64,000 nucleotides of DNA from Cruorifilaria tuberocauda (GCA_013365365.1 JABVXU010000062.1:62001-126000), one strand, 5' to 3'. Numbered from the stretch's first letter, positions 1 through 15,000 are shown. Notes: generated by a model not told the origin, from the letters alone. Program-made: numbers and translations.

Positions 1-1937
1 AAACAGCGGAGAGACTTCAAACTTCGAGCTGCGAACATAGATAATCTTCGCCGTACAGACCTCCGTATACAACTGCCTGAACGACTACTGATATGAGTGT
101 GTTATAGAGTTTAGGGTTCTTTGGGTTTTTGGACGACGGAGTTTCGAGTCTCGATGCGTGACGGGAAATATCATGTTCTCGAGAAGCGAAAATGACTGCT
201 TCTAAAGTCAAGGGAAGAAATATCGCATCTCGAGAAAGAAACAGAAAAATTAAGGATCAAAAAGAACGAATAGGATGAAAGCTGGGATCTCACATGACAA
301 ATCTGAATGTTATATGGGAGACAGTCTGTAAGGCACCATCGAATGCTATGAGATTAATCTGTACAGGTCATCTATTGTATCTGTTGACTGATGTAATTTC
401 AAAGGATCTACACAGCTGACATTATCGCTTCATTATAATGTGGTAGTCAAAACAGGACTAATTCTACAGTGTTCCTGGGATCATCCTTCAAAATTAAGTA
501 AGGCCATACGGTTCCATATTATCAAGCTTTTTCGGACACATTTTTCTATCATCAAGAGCAGCAGAATCGGAATGTAACTTTAAACTTCTTATGATTTATA
601 ACGCTCTATCAATAAGCAGGGAAAATTTGTTTAAAATATCAAATTGTCTTTTGGAACCAAAAATAAAGGGAAATCACTCGCCCAGAATTAGCTTTTGAAT
701 TTCTTCAACAAAAAACATAAGTGTTACACCTAGGTCATTCATCAAATAGCCTCAGATCATGTTTCCGGTTTCCAAGTAAACGATTTAGGACAAAATCTGT
801 TCTTCCCGTTCTTTCTTATTTCTCGTGACCAAATATTAGGAATTTTGGCACTATTTTTTACATATTTTAATAGTTTGAAATTTTAGGCAAACTTCATAGT
901 GCTTGTGCAAAGAAAAATTAAAGGTCAAAGTTAGCTGTCATTTTGTTTCTTTCCACCCAAGATATATAAGCAATAAAAAAACAAGTTATTCCTACTCTCT
1001 CGATCAGTTGTATGCTCCTAAGAGACAAAGTGCATATCACCAGCTATCTTTTTAACGTGAGTGATTTCACATTACGCTCTTACGCTTAAAAACTCTGAAA
1101 GATATCATTATTTTAGGCACCATAAATGGCTGACTGTCTGCTGTTATCAATTCTATTTACCTATAGCACCAAATATAGCAAACACACGACAGTACGCACG
1201 TTTTCAAGTCAAATTTCGTTTTCATGCATGCATGTAAGCATGCAAGACGCGTTTTAGATTCAACTGTAGAATTAAAGCCTACATGATCGAGCCGCGTTCA
1301 TTTCCTCTTTGTTTTCCATGTTATTCTTTCATCGAAACCCTTTTATGTCCATGACTTTTCGTTTCTAAAACGGATGCCTTATTTGCTATTGTTTATCGTG
1401 AAAATATATGCAAATTATGTTTTTACTGAAGCCATTTCTAAGTGCATATTTACACACGTCGTAACATATTATGGAAGGATCTAATTTATATAAATGGTCT
1501 GATGAAGTATAATAATAGCATAAGAAACGGCCTTCAGCTGGATAGAATACCGGTAACTCATTAAACTCGAGTTTTGTAGGAAAAACGAATGATGCAAACG
1601 GCTCGCAACATCCAATTTAATGAAACTGTTTGAGTAAACCTATCCACTAATTTGTTTCTCAGATATAAAAATACACGTATTGCTGTTTATGAATTGCAGT
1701 ATTTCACGAATTTTTCTAGAGAATTCATGAAATGATTCTAAAAATAATCAGGCAGTGACTCAATACACTTATCGAATGATACTTTCAGGAATGAAACATA
1801 AAATGAAAAAAATTGTGTCGATTAATACAAGAAGTTGGCGAGGATTTTATGATTTATTTAACATTATTGTGACTTCGAATAATGAAGTCTTCTTCGAGAC
1901 TACTTTCTCATATTTAGTTCAAAAGTTAAATTTTTAG
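1..1937. other. 5' flank or introns of membrane-protein gene; no gene resolved
   Basis: AT-rich sequence without a convincing exon. The membrane-protein gene that ends at 3000 must begin to the left of 1938 because its first recognised exon opens with a splice acceptor, but I could not find an upstream exon with a clear coding signature. A short palindromic run of TGCA/ATGC units lies near 1225-1245. Nothing else is supported. Confidence 0.5.
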
Positions 1938-3000
1938 ATCCCGATTGCACTTGGTGGATCATTGAGTTGGCTGGAGTTTAGTCTCCTTGAATATGAAATA
2001 ATTTCATTCATTTTTGCACCTATTCTAGCCATCTTACAAGGTTTTCAATTGTTGCAAATACAAAGGTGTTACCATACTCTTAACATTAATCAGCCGGAAA
2101 CATTCATTCTTTATTTTACAGGTAAAGCCATAATTATTAATCTAATTTTTTAATATCTAAGCAGTAATTGATGAACATCCTGTTATAGCTAAAAATAGCA
2201 TCAATTAACTGATAATCCTTTCATCTTAAGTCACTAAATTGTGTTTCCATATCATGCTAAGATCTGAAATACTGAAGTAATGCTGTAACAACAACATTAA
2301 TTAGCTGTAATGATAAGATCGCTACAATTTCTATTGACAAATAAGAATCATAACAAGTCAAGTCACTTACTTTCTACCAAGGATTATTTTTCACAATTTA
2401 ATAATTATCAGGTTATTTAACTGATAATTTTTTCGTTTCCTGCGAAATTTGCATCGCATTTGTAAAAAAAAACTTGTCACTGAAAGTTATACGCTTTAAT
2501 TGATTTTTTTTAATATAATTATAATAATAATGAAGTTCTAGGATTGACAACGATTGGTCTATTGATTCCAGCACTTTACAGCTGGATCAATTCAGCAGTC
2601 TCAGCTGATGCTTCATGGGAATCGATCGATTATGTAAATGCTTTTCTCAAATAATTTTCTAATAGCCTGACCTTTGAAGAAATTAGTACTATCTTTTCAG
2701 ATATCTTCTATATGGACTCTCTTATTTCAGTTATTGATTGGAATGTCGGTAATATTTATGCCGAATTATAAATACTCTGAGATGTGGCTACAACTCAATC
2801 TCACATCTTACCACTTTATGGTACTGGAACAAACGAAATTCTGGATTGCAAGTATTGGGCAGTGGTTCATGCAGAATATGGCCCATCCAACGATATTTGC
2901 TCTTGCTGGAAAAATTATGATGCTAGGCGCTCTAGTGCGATATTTCACTGAAATCAGGGAACAACAGAAGACTGATTACAACGATTTATTGCTAGCATGA
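1938..3000 (+). CDS. multi-pass membrane protein, C-terminal three exons, family not recognised
   Basis: Three exons join in frame: 1938-2121, 2542-2633 and 2701-3000 (TGA stop). Acceptors are T-rich (TTTTTAG, GTTCTAG, CTTTTCAG), donors are GT, and phases match (1, then 0). The translated part is about 191 residues. The first exon has a long hydrophobic segment (around FAPILAILQGFQLL) followed by an RCYHTLNINQPE loop; the second gives TTIGLLIPALYSW; the third begins with SIWTLLFQLLIGMSVIFM, carries a WIASIGQWFMQ stretch and a further hydrophobic FALAGKIMMLGALV segment, and ends in a short charged tail (EIREQQKTDYNDLLLA). This looks like an integral membrane protein with at least four spanning segments. 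I do not recognise the family and assign no function. The 5' end is missing. Confidence 0.6.
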
Positions 3001-6000
3001 TTTAATTAGAATTAATTAACACTTACCGCGTTTTTAATTTATCAGATTTCACCCGCACTTGTCAATTATACCTAAGGTTTGCTTTTAATCTTTGAATATA
3101 ACTTTATTCTTGGATTCTTTTTTGTTTTGTAATTTTTTTCGATCTTCAAATTATAATTTTGGTGAAAATTTTATTTTATGCAGGCACATAATTTTATTTA
3201 TGAAAACACCTCTCTGTAAAAATCATAAAGCAATCTTATCAAGTCGAATTCAAAGGCCCGAACAGATAGCGTTAGAGATTCAATCAAAATAAATTGTTCA
3301 CGAGCACTGTTTTATTCCTCATCTATTAGATTAAAACAACAATTAATAAGAAATTTTCCGTTTCTGAAAATAACGGGATTTTTTCAGAAAACCGAATTTC
3401 CTCTGAAAAACTTTTGTGTAAAAAATTTCAATCGTAGTTAATCACTTGAACTTTCTTGGGATCTTCATTTCACTCCAAACTTTCAAATCAATTTCTAACT
3501 CAGTCTTATAAAAAGTGGATTTTATAAAATGAGCAAATAAATGAACAAATTTCAACAATTCCAAATATTTTGAATGTTATTGGTCATAAAGTTTAATTTA
3601 TCAATATTTAAAATCTCATAATGAGAGGTGATTGTATCGTTAAGACACGTCATAATCGATGTTTTATAATCACGCAGTCGATTTCTTCATTGTCTTATTT
3701 CATTTATTCCATTTAGAATTATTTCAGATTTATTTCCTTTTTTTTTTCAAGTCCTACTTAATTAACGAAATGATTGAATTAATAAATTGCAAGCTTCTTT
3801 CGAAATAATAAATTTGAAGTCCAAATAAATGATCTTATTATTAATAAACAATTTACATCGGAACTATTCAGGTAGAGAAAATGACGTAAATTTCGGATCA
3901 AAGGTGTTTACTTGGAGTAAAGAAAGTGTTAATGTTTAGTTTTTTTTTCGTACTCGTTTGTTAAATTCAAATTGAAGTAGCAACAGCAGCTGAGCGGAAG
4001 TCAAAAATATTTTCATCGTTTCACTACTTCGCCAATCTGCTGCCTACTCTCTCTTTTGCGCCTTCGCCTCGCAGAACAGTTGGAATTTTAAGCTGATCGA
4101 AATTGGAAGGATGTAGGAGAGAGGGAAAGAGAGAAGGGGAAAGTGTAATGTTAAAGGAGGTTCCTTTCCCAGTACATGAGATTACTTCGGATGCATTTAA
4201 GTGATGATGTCGAGGTGATGGAAGCTATGCGATTTTTGTTTTAACTTCAGCAGGTAGATGCTTAAGAAAACAAAAAAATCAGCCGACACAGTTGCTCAAG
4301 TGATTGAATTCGTGGAAGCACGACGCCTTATTCCACTGAGGGATGATAGGCTTTTCCGTTTCAACTATTAGCAGCAGACTGTGAGAAATTTGTTTGGAAG
4401 AAGAAACAGTGTGTGAGGTGTTCTATTCTTGGGCTCAATAACTTCAGCATAAATTCTAGATCAAAAAGACAGAATAGATCTACACACACACACATATCAG
4501 CGTTAAAATGCTATCGTATGGAGATGATAAGATTTCTGAAATTCTTTAACTTTTTCAGTTACTATGAGAATTAGAAAGAGATGAAGATAGTCCACTGGAT
4601 GTATCTGTCTAACTGTATAACTTACAATTGAAGCTATCAATCTATCAATTAGTCTAAGCAATCCTTCTAATCTTAAGTCAGATATGCTGTTGATGGCAAA
4701 CAGCAAATAGCAACTGCGATAGCAACAGAAATATTTGTGTGAAAGTTGAAACTATTAGGAGGAATATTGAGAGATTTTAAAATATATATGTCTTTGGTCT
4801 ACATTCTTCAGCTTTTAAAGATTGTTCCTGCTTGCCACAAATCTTATCATTCCAATATATCTGTTTATTTTCTCACCTGTATGAGCTATAAAAAGAAAAA
4901 AAATCATCCATTCTATGCGCTTTTTTTCCAGTTTTATGAATGAACGATGTAATCGATAAGAATTTTTTTTTAATCTTTTTTTAATTATAAAATGCATAAG
5001 TTATTGAAAGTCATATTAGACCTCTGATTCTAATATGTTATCCAATATTACTAGGAATTTCATCGATCAGTACAGTGGTTTCATAAGTTTTTGTTGTTTT
5101 TTTGAATACCAAATTACTTCCTTTAATTTCGTCCATCAATGATTTATATATGTTTTTTTACATCATTTTCATGACCAGAAATATTGTCATTTCTCTGTCA
5201 ATCATTTCATCAATAATGATAGCAAAATAATTTTATTTTATTATGCACATGCTGTGAACAACAACAATTTGTTAAAATTTTCAATAATTAAGATTAAATT
5301 TATAACTTTAGTACTTAAAATTTTGTATTTGCATGATTGAATACATTTTTTTTGTCATTATAATTTAGCTGTGATTAGTGGTTTATATTTATAGTACGAC
5401 ATATTGTCGAAAATTAAACGCACTCTCAGCAAGTTTTCAACGATGAAAGACGTCAAAGATATTTGCACTTCATTCATTTTATTGCAGCTTTTTTGTTCAA
5501 AATTCAAATTTACTTCGATCGATCTCCTTATCTCTTTCGGTCATCCATTCACTCATCAGTCTTACTCAATCATTCTTATTAATTTATTTAATCATTATTT
5601 ATTGGTACTTTTAAAGTGGCATTCAGTGATTAAAGCGCTCCAGTTATTCCTCATAAAATACTGTTTTTCAAAATTGTATTTGTACAAAGTTTCTAATTTA
5701 GAAAAGCGATTTCATTTTTCAATTTTCCAAACATTCTTCCTTCTTATTTAGCTGTCATTCCCATTTCTTCATGAAATGATTAATAAGTGGCTGAGAGATT
5801 ATTTAAAACTGACGAAAACTTTTTTGCGTTTTTCAATTGATTATCTGATATTTTATAATGCCACATTTATTTATTCCTTTAAAAAATTTCGATTTTGAAG
5901 AAAGAGAAAAGTGGTTTAATGATATCATAAATTACAAATTGGTATTATAGCTATGAATTCTCCAGTGAGCCAAGAAGTAGAAGTTCAAAAGTTCAAAATT

Positions 6001-8987
6001 AGCTGCAAAGAGAATGGAAAATTTTGCCAATTTGTTTATTGTTTATAATAATTTACAGACAATTATGAAATATTCCAAAATGATATTTGTAAACGTTTCT
6101 GGAATGAACTCAGAATTTTATCATTTTTCTTTAAAAATGAATATTTCATCATTTTAACTTAGTGAAACTCTGTTTATTGTATTTAGTTTATTTCTCAGAT
6201 AGATTAAAATTGAAATTTGAAAAGCGGATATTTTTTATTGAAAGATTATTCAAAATAATAATTTCTTCGCCAGTCTTTTGCCTAAGAATAAGTAAACAGT
6301 TGTGCTACACTGATTTTCGACATATTTCCAAAACATTTTCGGAATTAATGAGTTATAAAAAATACAATAGTGCAGAATAGAAGTTTAATCTCGATCTCTC
6401 TCTTCTGATCCTCAGATCATAAAGCAAACCTTATGAAATAAAACTTACTAGAATTTTCAAAAAAAATTTTTTTTTATGATGAAAATTAAACGAAATAAAT
6501 CGATCTTAATCGCTTAATCTTTAGAAATGAAGAAGTTAATACAAATAAATGAATAAAACTGAAGTGTTATGCCAATTTTAACTTCGAAGAGTTAATCGAA
6601 TTTAAGTTATTGACGATGGTTTGTTTGGTCATACCCTAAAATTTTCCAAATTTTTGATTATTTAACAGCGTTTTTATTAATCATATCTTGTTAATTTCAT
6701 CTTCTAATTCATTACTATTATGTTTTATGAATGTGTAATATCATAGGTAATTATTTTTTAATGTCTTGTTTATTCAAAAAAATTTTGGAAGTCAAGTTCG
6801 CTTAAATCTTTTCGCATCTCATCAACCTTTTTTCCTCTGTTGAAATCTTCAGATCAACCTCTACTTCTGATTGCTGCTGTACAGCCATATTCCGCTTTTT
6901 CTAAAGCTAATAGCAAAACTTCAACGCACACTCTTCCACCACATTATTCATCTATCCATCCGCTCATTCTAAACTCTTTCTCCCAAAAAAAAGAAAAAAA
7001 AATCTTATCTCTAACAGATGTTTTTAACTTTTATTTTTCTCGCCCACTTCTATACTAATTTATTTTTGCAAACTCAAGACTATCGCAATCTAATTCATCA
7101 ATATTAATTGCATATAGTCAACGGTTCGATACATTGCAATCCAATACTTCATTATCAATCACTTAAATTTCCTGAATGTTTTAGGAAGACAGTGCCAATT
7201 TAATTTTTTTGGGATTTTCATGTTCCAATGAATGCACTTCTTGATTGTGACACATTTTGTTTTATCAAATAGGATTTATCATGCAATTAAATTGTCGTCT
7301 TATCTCTATTATCTTATCATCTTAACTTGTCTAAGTTTACAAATAGTCAAAAAATGTTATTGTCAATTCTAATTTACAAAGAGCCTCTGTGACTACAAGT
7401 TTTCTTTTATGTGATACATAAAAATAAGTTTTCATAACAAGTTAGTCAGTTTATTTTGTTATCCTATCCAACATTTGCAAAAAATAGAACAATTTCTGAC
7501 GATTGATCACAGCTAAAAAATTGCTAGCTTATAATTAATAGTTGGCAATAAAATGAAATTCTAAACAATGAGCCGCCATCGTCTCATATTTTTTTAAGTG
7601 AAATTCGGACGAAATTACCATATGCAAGATGAGCATGTCTTTTAGTTGTACAATAAAACAAATATGAATAATTTTTAAAATTACAAAGTATCATAATGTC
7701 AATTAGAAAAATTTAAAAAAAAAAATTATTTCTCTCATTCTCTCAGTTAATCAGATCGAAGATTAAGAAATTCAAAAATTTGAGGAATTTACTTTTACAA
7801 ATTGCTTCGATAGTTGGAAATTTATAGAAAAAATACATTTATTTGAGAAATTCAATTTCATTAGGGGATGGTATTGTTATTTGTTTTGACTTTTGGATAC
7901 CTCGTAAATCAAAGAACTTCCAAATGTTGCAAAAAAAAGGAAATCTTAGCAAATAACTTGCTTTCAATTTAATCCAAAATTATTTTGTTATTTCAACTTC
8001 TATGTTCTCATAACAAGATAGAAAGATGAAACCGGTAGATTGGGGAAAAGAGAGAAAAACAAGAAGGAATGGAATTAAAATTATTTTTTAAAGATTCAGC
8101 TATTTCATGCGACCGTACGCCGAAGAGTTATTTCAGCCATTTGTTTTCTCAAAAATTCTCTGCCTTATTTGCATAATTCTGAGCAATAAAATTTAATAAA
8201 CATGAAGGATTATTGATTTTATGACAGGTGAATTTTGGAAAACAATTGCATAGAATACAGTCTTAGAGATCAAGCAATTGATTTTTGAACTTCAATCATT
8301 TACTGAAGCGTTACAACATTAAAAATTTCCAGGAAAAAATACTAAATATGTAAATCTTTTTCGATTAGGATTTACGATACCGAAATATTTTTATTTATTA
8401 AGATTTTGTTTTCTTTATTTGCTGAATAGGTTTCCGGTAACTTGGATTTTCAAAGTATAGAGAATGTAAATAAAGATCGTATTGTCTGTATGAATCTCAC
8501 ATTTGGTAAAATATTAGAATACAAAAGATCGAATCTGAAGAAAGTAACAAAGCAGAAATCTTTAGAGGGACTAATTAATTGCACATAACATATACATATA
8601 AATCTATTCTGAGTTTAGTCTTGTTTAATAGCTCACATGAACTAATTCGAAATGGTACAAAAGGCTTAAAGTTCAAAGTTAACTAAGAAACGCGAGAGCC
8701 AATTTCTGATTTTGAATTTAAAAATTTTGATATTGCGTTGGTGTTTAAGTATGTTGACAGATATATTGACCATCACTAAATTATCAATTAACCTGAAAAA
8801 CTTTATCGATCAAAAAAATTGTCTTATAATCAAATTTTATTTAATTTGTTAATGTCGTTTTAGAAATCCTTATAAACTTTCCGTTTTTGAATATCCATGA
8901 CAAAATAACAATTCATCACATGCACTGTTGTTTTTACTCTATTAAGCAGAAATTTTGCATTATATTATACTATATAATTCAAATTAC
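3001..8987. other. long intergenic region upstream of unc-87
   Basis: About 6 kb with no supported gene; the open frames here are short and of random AT-rich composition. The only composition change is at roughly 3960-4260, where a less AT-rich patch includes a purine-rich run near 4104-4143 (GGAGAGAGGGAAAGAGAG) and a short CA repeat near 4480-4495. That patch could be a promoter for an upstream unc-87 start, but no exon was found there. Confidence 0.45.
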
Positions 8988-9015
8988 AGGTGATTCATCA
9001 TCATAGTCAAAGAGA

Positions 9016-12000
9016 ATGCCCGCCCCAGCTGCCCCTGAACAACCTCAAGGTTAGTTTCTTCGTAATTTTAACAAGCATTTAGATGATGAAATAGTAATAG
9101 ATAGTGCAAGGTAAGACTTGACATTTTAAGTTGAGATATATTTGGAAGATTTAATATTCAATATAATATGTAAACCGTTTGAATTTTATACTTTTCATCT
9201 CATTCTCACAAGGGAAAGGAAAAAGCATTCCTTTTCATTCATAAGCTTTGTTCAACAGATTTCAAACATACAGAAATTCCACTTCCAGCGTTGAAAAATG
9301 TGTAATTTTGCGTCAACGTCAACTTTTCTTTGATGCCAAGCAATGCAAATTTTGAAAGTAGTTGAAATGAAATTTTGAATTATCCAATCGAAATTGATTT
9401 ATAACACTATTCCTTATATGTCATTTAATACTTATATTTATTCGTTAAGTTTTCAATCAAATCAAACTTATTCGACAATTGGACATTCTTATCTTATACC
9501 TGCTTCTTTATGCAATTATTGCATATTGTTAAACTTTGTCACTTTTTATTTAGTAACCAATTAAGAATTCATTAATTATCAAATCTCTGATTTCCTTATT
9601 CTTTCTGTTTTGGATTGATTGAAAGCTAACTTTACTCGATGATACATAAACATCAATATCTACAATAAAGATTTTGAGTATTTCTTCAGAATTTCCTGTG
9701 TACAATTTTCGATCTTATATATTCCTGTAATTCTTTTCTTGACACAAGAATTCAAAGTCCTCGTTATTCTTGCTCAGAGAAAATTCTCATTTTGCTGATT
9801 TTTTGTTTGATAGAGAGAATGTGTAAATAATATTGACAGTGTCAGTGCAACTTTTGAGAAGAGATGAGTTTTAAACAGTTCGTAAAAATCTGCGGGTAAA
9901 CAAATGAGTGATCGATCAGGCAGACATGATGTATTTATTGATGATAAATGGTGACATAATCCCTTTATGTAGCAATAAAAAGTATATTTATTTTTTAAGC
10001 TATAAAGAATTAACGAGTTATTTGATTTGAGTGATCTGAATGATCCTGACTTTGACTATGGACTGACTGATTGCACTGATTTACCGAGAATATTCTGATT
10101 ATTTGCCTGAATATTTTAACACAGTGCTAAATTCAAAGAATATTATTTACACTGATTTTGATGTCTGATTTGTCACCCATCGAATAACCTGAAATGAGAT
10201 ATTTCCAAATTTTAAGTTTCTTTTAAAATGTTCAGAGGAATTTTCCCTATCCGCTATTGCTTTCATTTTAACATCTTATTTGCAATGTATTTTTATTGAA
10301 ACTGAAATAGGAAATGAAAAATAATTTTGGATTATTTAAAATCGGCCTTTAGAAAATTCACTAATGAATATGTCACACATGTAACATGAATGTCATTTTC
10401 TTCCGGAGTCAGGGAAATGTGAACAAAAATTATATGAAGAGTACAGAACTGCTGTAAAAAGAATTTTGGTGATAAAGATTACTGGTATCTGGAAATTAAT
10501 GAAAAATGTAGTGTATCTGTTTTACAAATGTGGTTTTGGAGGAATCAAATTCAGTCAAGTAATTCATGTTGCGTCCACGAAACTGTATACATCTCCTGTT
10601 TACTCTTATCTCACCGATCATTCAAATACGCCTAATTTTAGGCCACAAGGTAAGTTATAGAGATCGAAAAGAAGCGGAAGTATACCAGTCTTGAATTATA
10701 GAAATAGCAGAAGAAATGGACAGCAGGATTTTGATTTTAAATACGATTTTTCTCTCACGCATATGGATGGAAATGATAATACGATCACAGTGGAACGGAA
10801 CGAAATTTCGAATACTTTGTTGCTTAGATTTATTAAAGGATAAGAATGAGGTCGGATATCGAAGAACATGAATATCAACAAATAATTACTGCGACTATTC
10901 TGATCATGAACACAGTTCACTGACACAGCGGCAGCGATCACATTCCTATTATCGTAGCAAACCAGAAATGGAAAGAGAAAATAATTAGCGAACGCAAAGG
11001 AAAAAAACGGCAATTTGGAAATGCTACTATAAATGAAAATGTGATGAAAATTCAAGATACCATTTCGTACTCGCAAATATTTCACAAGATTTTGTGCAAA
11101 AACAAATTAACAAGTTTAGAAATTTCTAAATGATATATGAATGATAATAAAAACTGATAATAGAAACGGAAACTGAAGGAAGAATTATATATTGCCATAG
11201 AAAGCTTATAGTAAATAAAGAATATAAAGAAACAGGAAAGGCTCCAATTTGATTCGAAGCTTTTGGAAGTGGAAAGAAGTGGTACCGAGATGGCGAAGAG
11301 AACACTGAAAATAATTATCATCGATATCCTCCTCGACAATGTAGGAAAAATGAGGAAAAGTTCATTAATTCATTAATGGGACAAAAGCGATCTCACCCAG
11401 TACCGTTTTCTTCGACCTCTTTTAAAAAACCAGTTAGAAATATCAGGTACAACGGGTCGACAGATGAATGAATGAATGATCATGAAGCGGTCCTTCCAAC
11501 CAATGTTATTACTATCAGTAAAGAAAATATTCAACAAAATGGTGTGAAAATTGGTGAAGCTTTCAATGTTCAAAAATTTTAAATTAATTTTTGGTAATTT
11601 TCTGCTCAAATTAAATATTTACTTCTGTCTGTTCTCGTCAATATTGTGATCAATATTCAAAGTTACTTCCATCCTTCATTTTTAAAAAACACTCCTTTTT
11701 TTGAATAACAGCTTTCGAATATTTTTTTTTGAAGAAATTCATTTTGCAATAAGAATCATGAACGATGATGAATTTTCCTTAAGCTTGAAAAGATTTTATA
11801 TATCATAATTAAGTTAATAGCTAAAATAAAAATCCGTTTAGATATTTGTGACGAAAATAAAAGAAGAGAAGACAATTTTTTCCTAAAAGATTTGTAATTC
11901 TGCTCAAGTAGTCTACAAATCCTTGTTATTTGCAAAACTTTATTGAACTTTATTAATTGGTTTTTCTTTATTTCTCTAGAACCTTCTTAATTATTTTTAT

Positions 12001-15000
12001 CAAAAATTGCTGAGATAGAACTTAAATCAACTTGGAGATAAAAGGACAAATTGCGTTTTCCGATGCACAAACGCTCAAATGATTAGTTACCCAGAGCTCT
12101 GATTATAAGCACATATTTTTTTTGTATTTGCCCCCTTTGAAGATTTCTAATAAATTATAGAATGTTCATAAGTGCCGATGGAAAACGAAATAGCCACAAT
12201 TTCGTGCTTTTTAGTTGAATGACCTGTTGCTAATAAAATGTTACTAATGTAATAAAACATTTACCACTTCAACGACAGTTTTCAAAATGACATAATTTTA
12301 TTATAAAGAAGTTAATTACTCCTACATACAATTCTAATGACCTGGTAACTTAAAAATATTAGTAGCATTGTGTTCATAATACCAAATATTTTTGATATTC
12401 ACTTACTTCGTTATTCGTCTTTAAATTATAGGATGCTAAATTAGAGGATGCTAGTTGTCAGTTTACAGTACACAGAAATACACGTAGATATGTGAAGTTG
12501 TCTAAAATCCCAGCTTGAGATTTATTTATCATCGGGTAATCACTTATTCATTTAAAAAGACTTCTTCACAATTTCCTTTCCAAACAATCAGTGAGATCAA
12601 TGAGAACTTTTGTTGAAAAAATAGAAGAGAAAGATGAAGCGTTTCTTCTTAACATAAATGCATATACGTATTATTTTGCAGATGAAGCGCAACCAAACGC
12701 TACAATGGAAACTCGAGTTGCAGGACAAGGACAACCCAAAAGGGTTGGACGATGGACATTGGCTCAATTGCGTCAGACTGATGGTAATTCACTTCTTTAA
12801 ATCCAATTAGTTAATTAATTACTCAACAAAATGTATTTTATTATTTTTATTTTGATCAATGGCAGAATAGACACGATAATATTAAAAGAAATATTGCTTA
12901 ATGCAATGTTTAAAGCAAAAGATTGGTACAGTTTATGAAAGTGTATGAAATATAATATTTAACATTAACTTATTCATAACTGTTCATACTGTTTTGGTCA
13001 ATCTTATGAATCATTTATGAATACCACTTTCTGTGTGCTATGATTATCAATATTCTCACTGAAAGATAAATGAAAGTCTGACTGTTCATCAGTGAGTTCT
13101 ACCCGAATGAAACCTTTTTGAACGGTCTATACAAATTCAACTTTGACTTCAGTCCATTAGCTTTCTATTTATTCACATGCAAATTTAGACTTTTGTATCA
13201 TTTTTTATAATTTCATAATCCATTTATTTGTAATTTCGTAGTGGGAAAGATTTTTTAAATACTTTTTTCAAATGTTACCATTAGATTCTAAAGCGATTTT
13301 CAGGTATCATTCCATCTCAAGCCGGGTGGAACAAAGGTGACTCGCAAAAGTTAATGACCAATTTTGGCACACCACGAAATACTCAAACTAGAGTGAAATC
13401 TGAAAACCTTGCAGTATGTTATTTTTAATTTAATTTAAATGTCAAAATTGTTTAGAAATTAAATTAATTAAAAGTATTATAAATTAGCTTTACGGAATTT
13501 CTTCCTAAGAATTTGACCTAAAAATAAGCTAAAAATATGTTTGAAATGAATTTACTTATAGGAAATACCGGAGGAGATTCTAATGAAAACACATGGTGAG
13601 GTTCGTTTACAATCCGGTACAAACAAATTCGATTCGCAACGGGGTATGACTGGCTTCGGTACCGGTCGTGATGTTTGCCGAGAAGGCATTCATGTCAATC
13701 AGGCACCATCAGATCTACAGGTTCTTTCACTTTTTGTTCGTTCACTCATGTTTTTATGTTTTTTCTAGTTTTTTCAATTGACTTCTGATGTTGCGAAGCT
13801 TAGTTAAATTATCTCAAAAATTCAGCCACTTGACGAAGAAAAGATTCGTCTCAGCGATGGTATCGTCCGTTTGCAAGCTGGTACTAACAAATATGATTCA
13901 CAAAAGGTCAGTGTTCAATAAAGATTCATCCAAAAAATGGAGAGATTGAAGAGCTATTTTCAAACAAATGTAAATAATTAGTTTTTGTTTTATCATATCA
14001 TTCCTAGCCAAGAACAGCATTTTTTATTCTTAATATATTTAAAAATATTAAAATTTATAGGGTATGACCGGTTTTGGTACAGCTCGACGCGAAACAACAA
14101 AAATGAAGGACACAAGACATCCGGAATACGATCATGAGCATCCTGATCAATCTGAAATCCCACTTCAAGCTGGTACTAACAAGTTTGCTTCACAGAAGGT
14201 AACTTTTTGTTATTCTCTTCTGAAATCTCAGCATAACTGATAACGCTTAATCTGTGAACACAGCTATTTTAGAAAATTACGATAACTAATATTTAGGGAA
14301 TGACCGGATTTGGCACATCACGACGTGAAACGACAAAAATTCGCGACTCAGCTCATCCTGAATACGATCCGGAAAGCAGTATCGATTCCACTACAATTCC
14401 TAGTCAAATGGGTAGCAATAAATATGCCTCTCAAAAGGGTATGACTGGCTTCGGACAACCACGCTGGGAGGTACTTAATTTTCTATCATTCATTTCATTA
14501 TGAATTATTGAAGAAATATTTAAATGTTTTGAAATTAAACGAGAAAAATTTCAGGTGTTGGATCCGTCAATCTCATGGCAGAATCGTAAAAGTCAAGGAA
14601 TGGTTCGTTTACAATCGGGCACAAACCGGTAAGTTTAACGATTGTAAATTTCTCGGACAGTTACTCATTCATGAATTATTAAATAAATTAGAAAATGCTT
14701 GTTTCTATCGCTGAAGAGAAAAATATGAGAGGGAAGCCAAAAATATTACTAAATTTTATTTTTTAAGATTTGCATCTCAACAAGGTATGACCGGTTTTGG
14801 TACACCACGTAATACCACTTATGAAGCAGAAGCCGGTGAATTGCCTTATGAGGATATGAAGAAATCGGAAACGGTAATTCCATCGCAAGCTGGTTGGAAT
14901 AGAGGCGATTCTCAGAAGGTTGGATAATAAAGTCATATGTCAGTGAAAAGGACAGAAATTCTTCCAAAGAACTTTTGAGATTCGTTATTAATCTTTAACA

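Noticed and set aside
10696..11609. Three adjoining minus-strand open frames (129, 85 and 78 codons)
   Set aside because: Their peptides are F/L/S/Y-rich with no domain, and they lie antisense to the coding-like disrupted + strand sequence; they are best explained as shadows of purine-rich + strand DNA.
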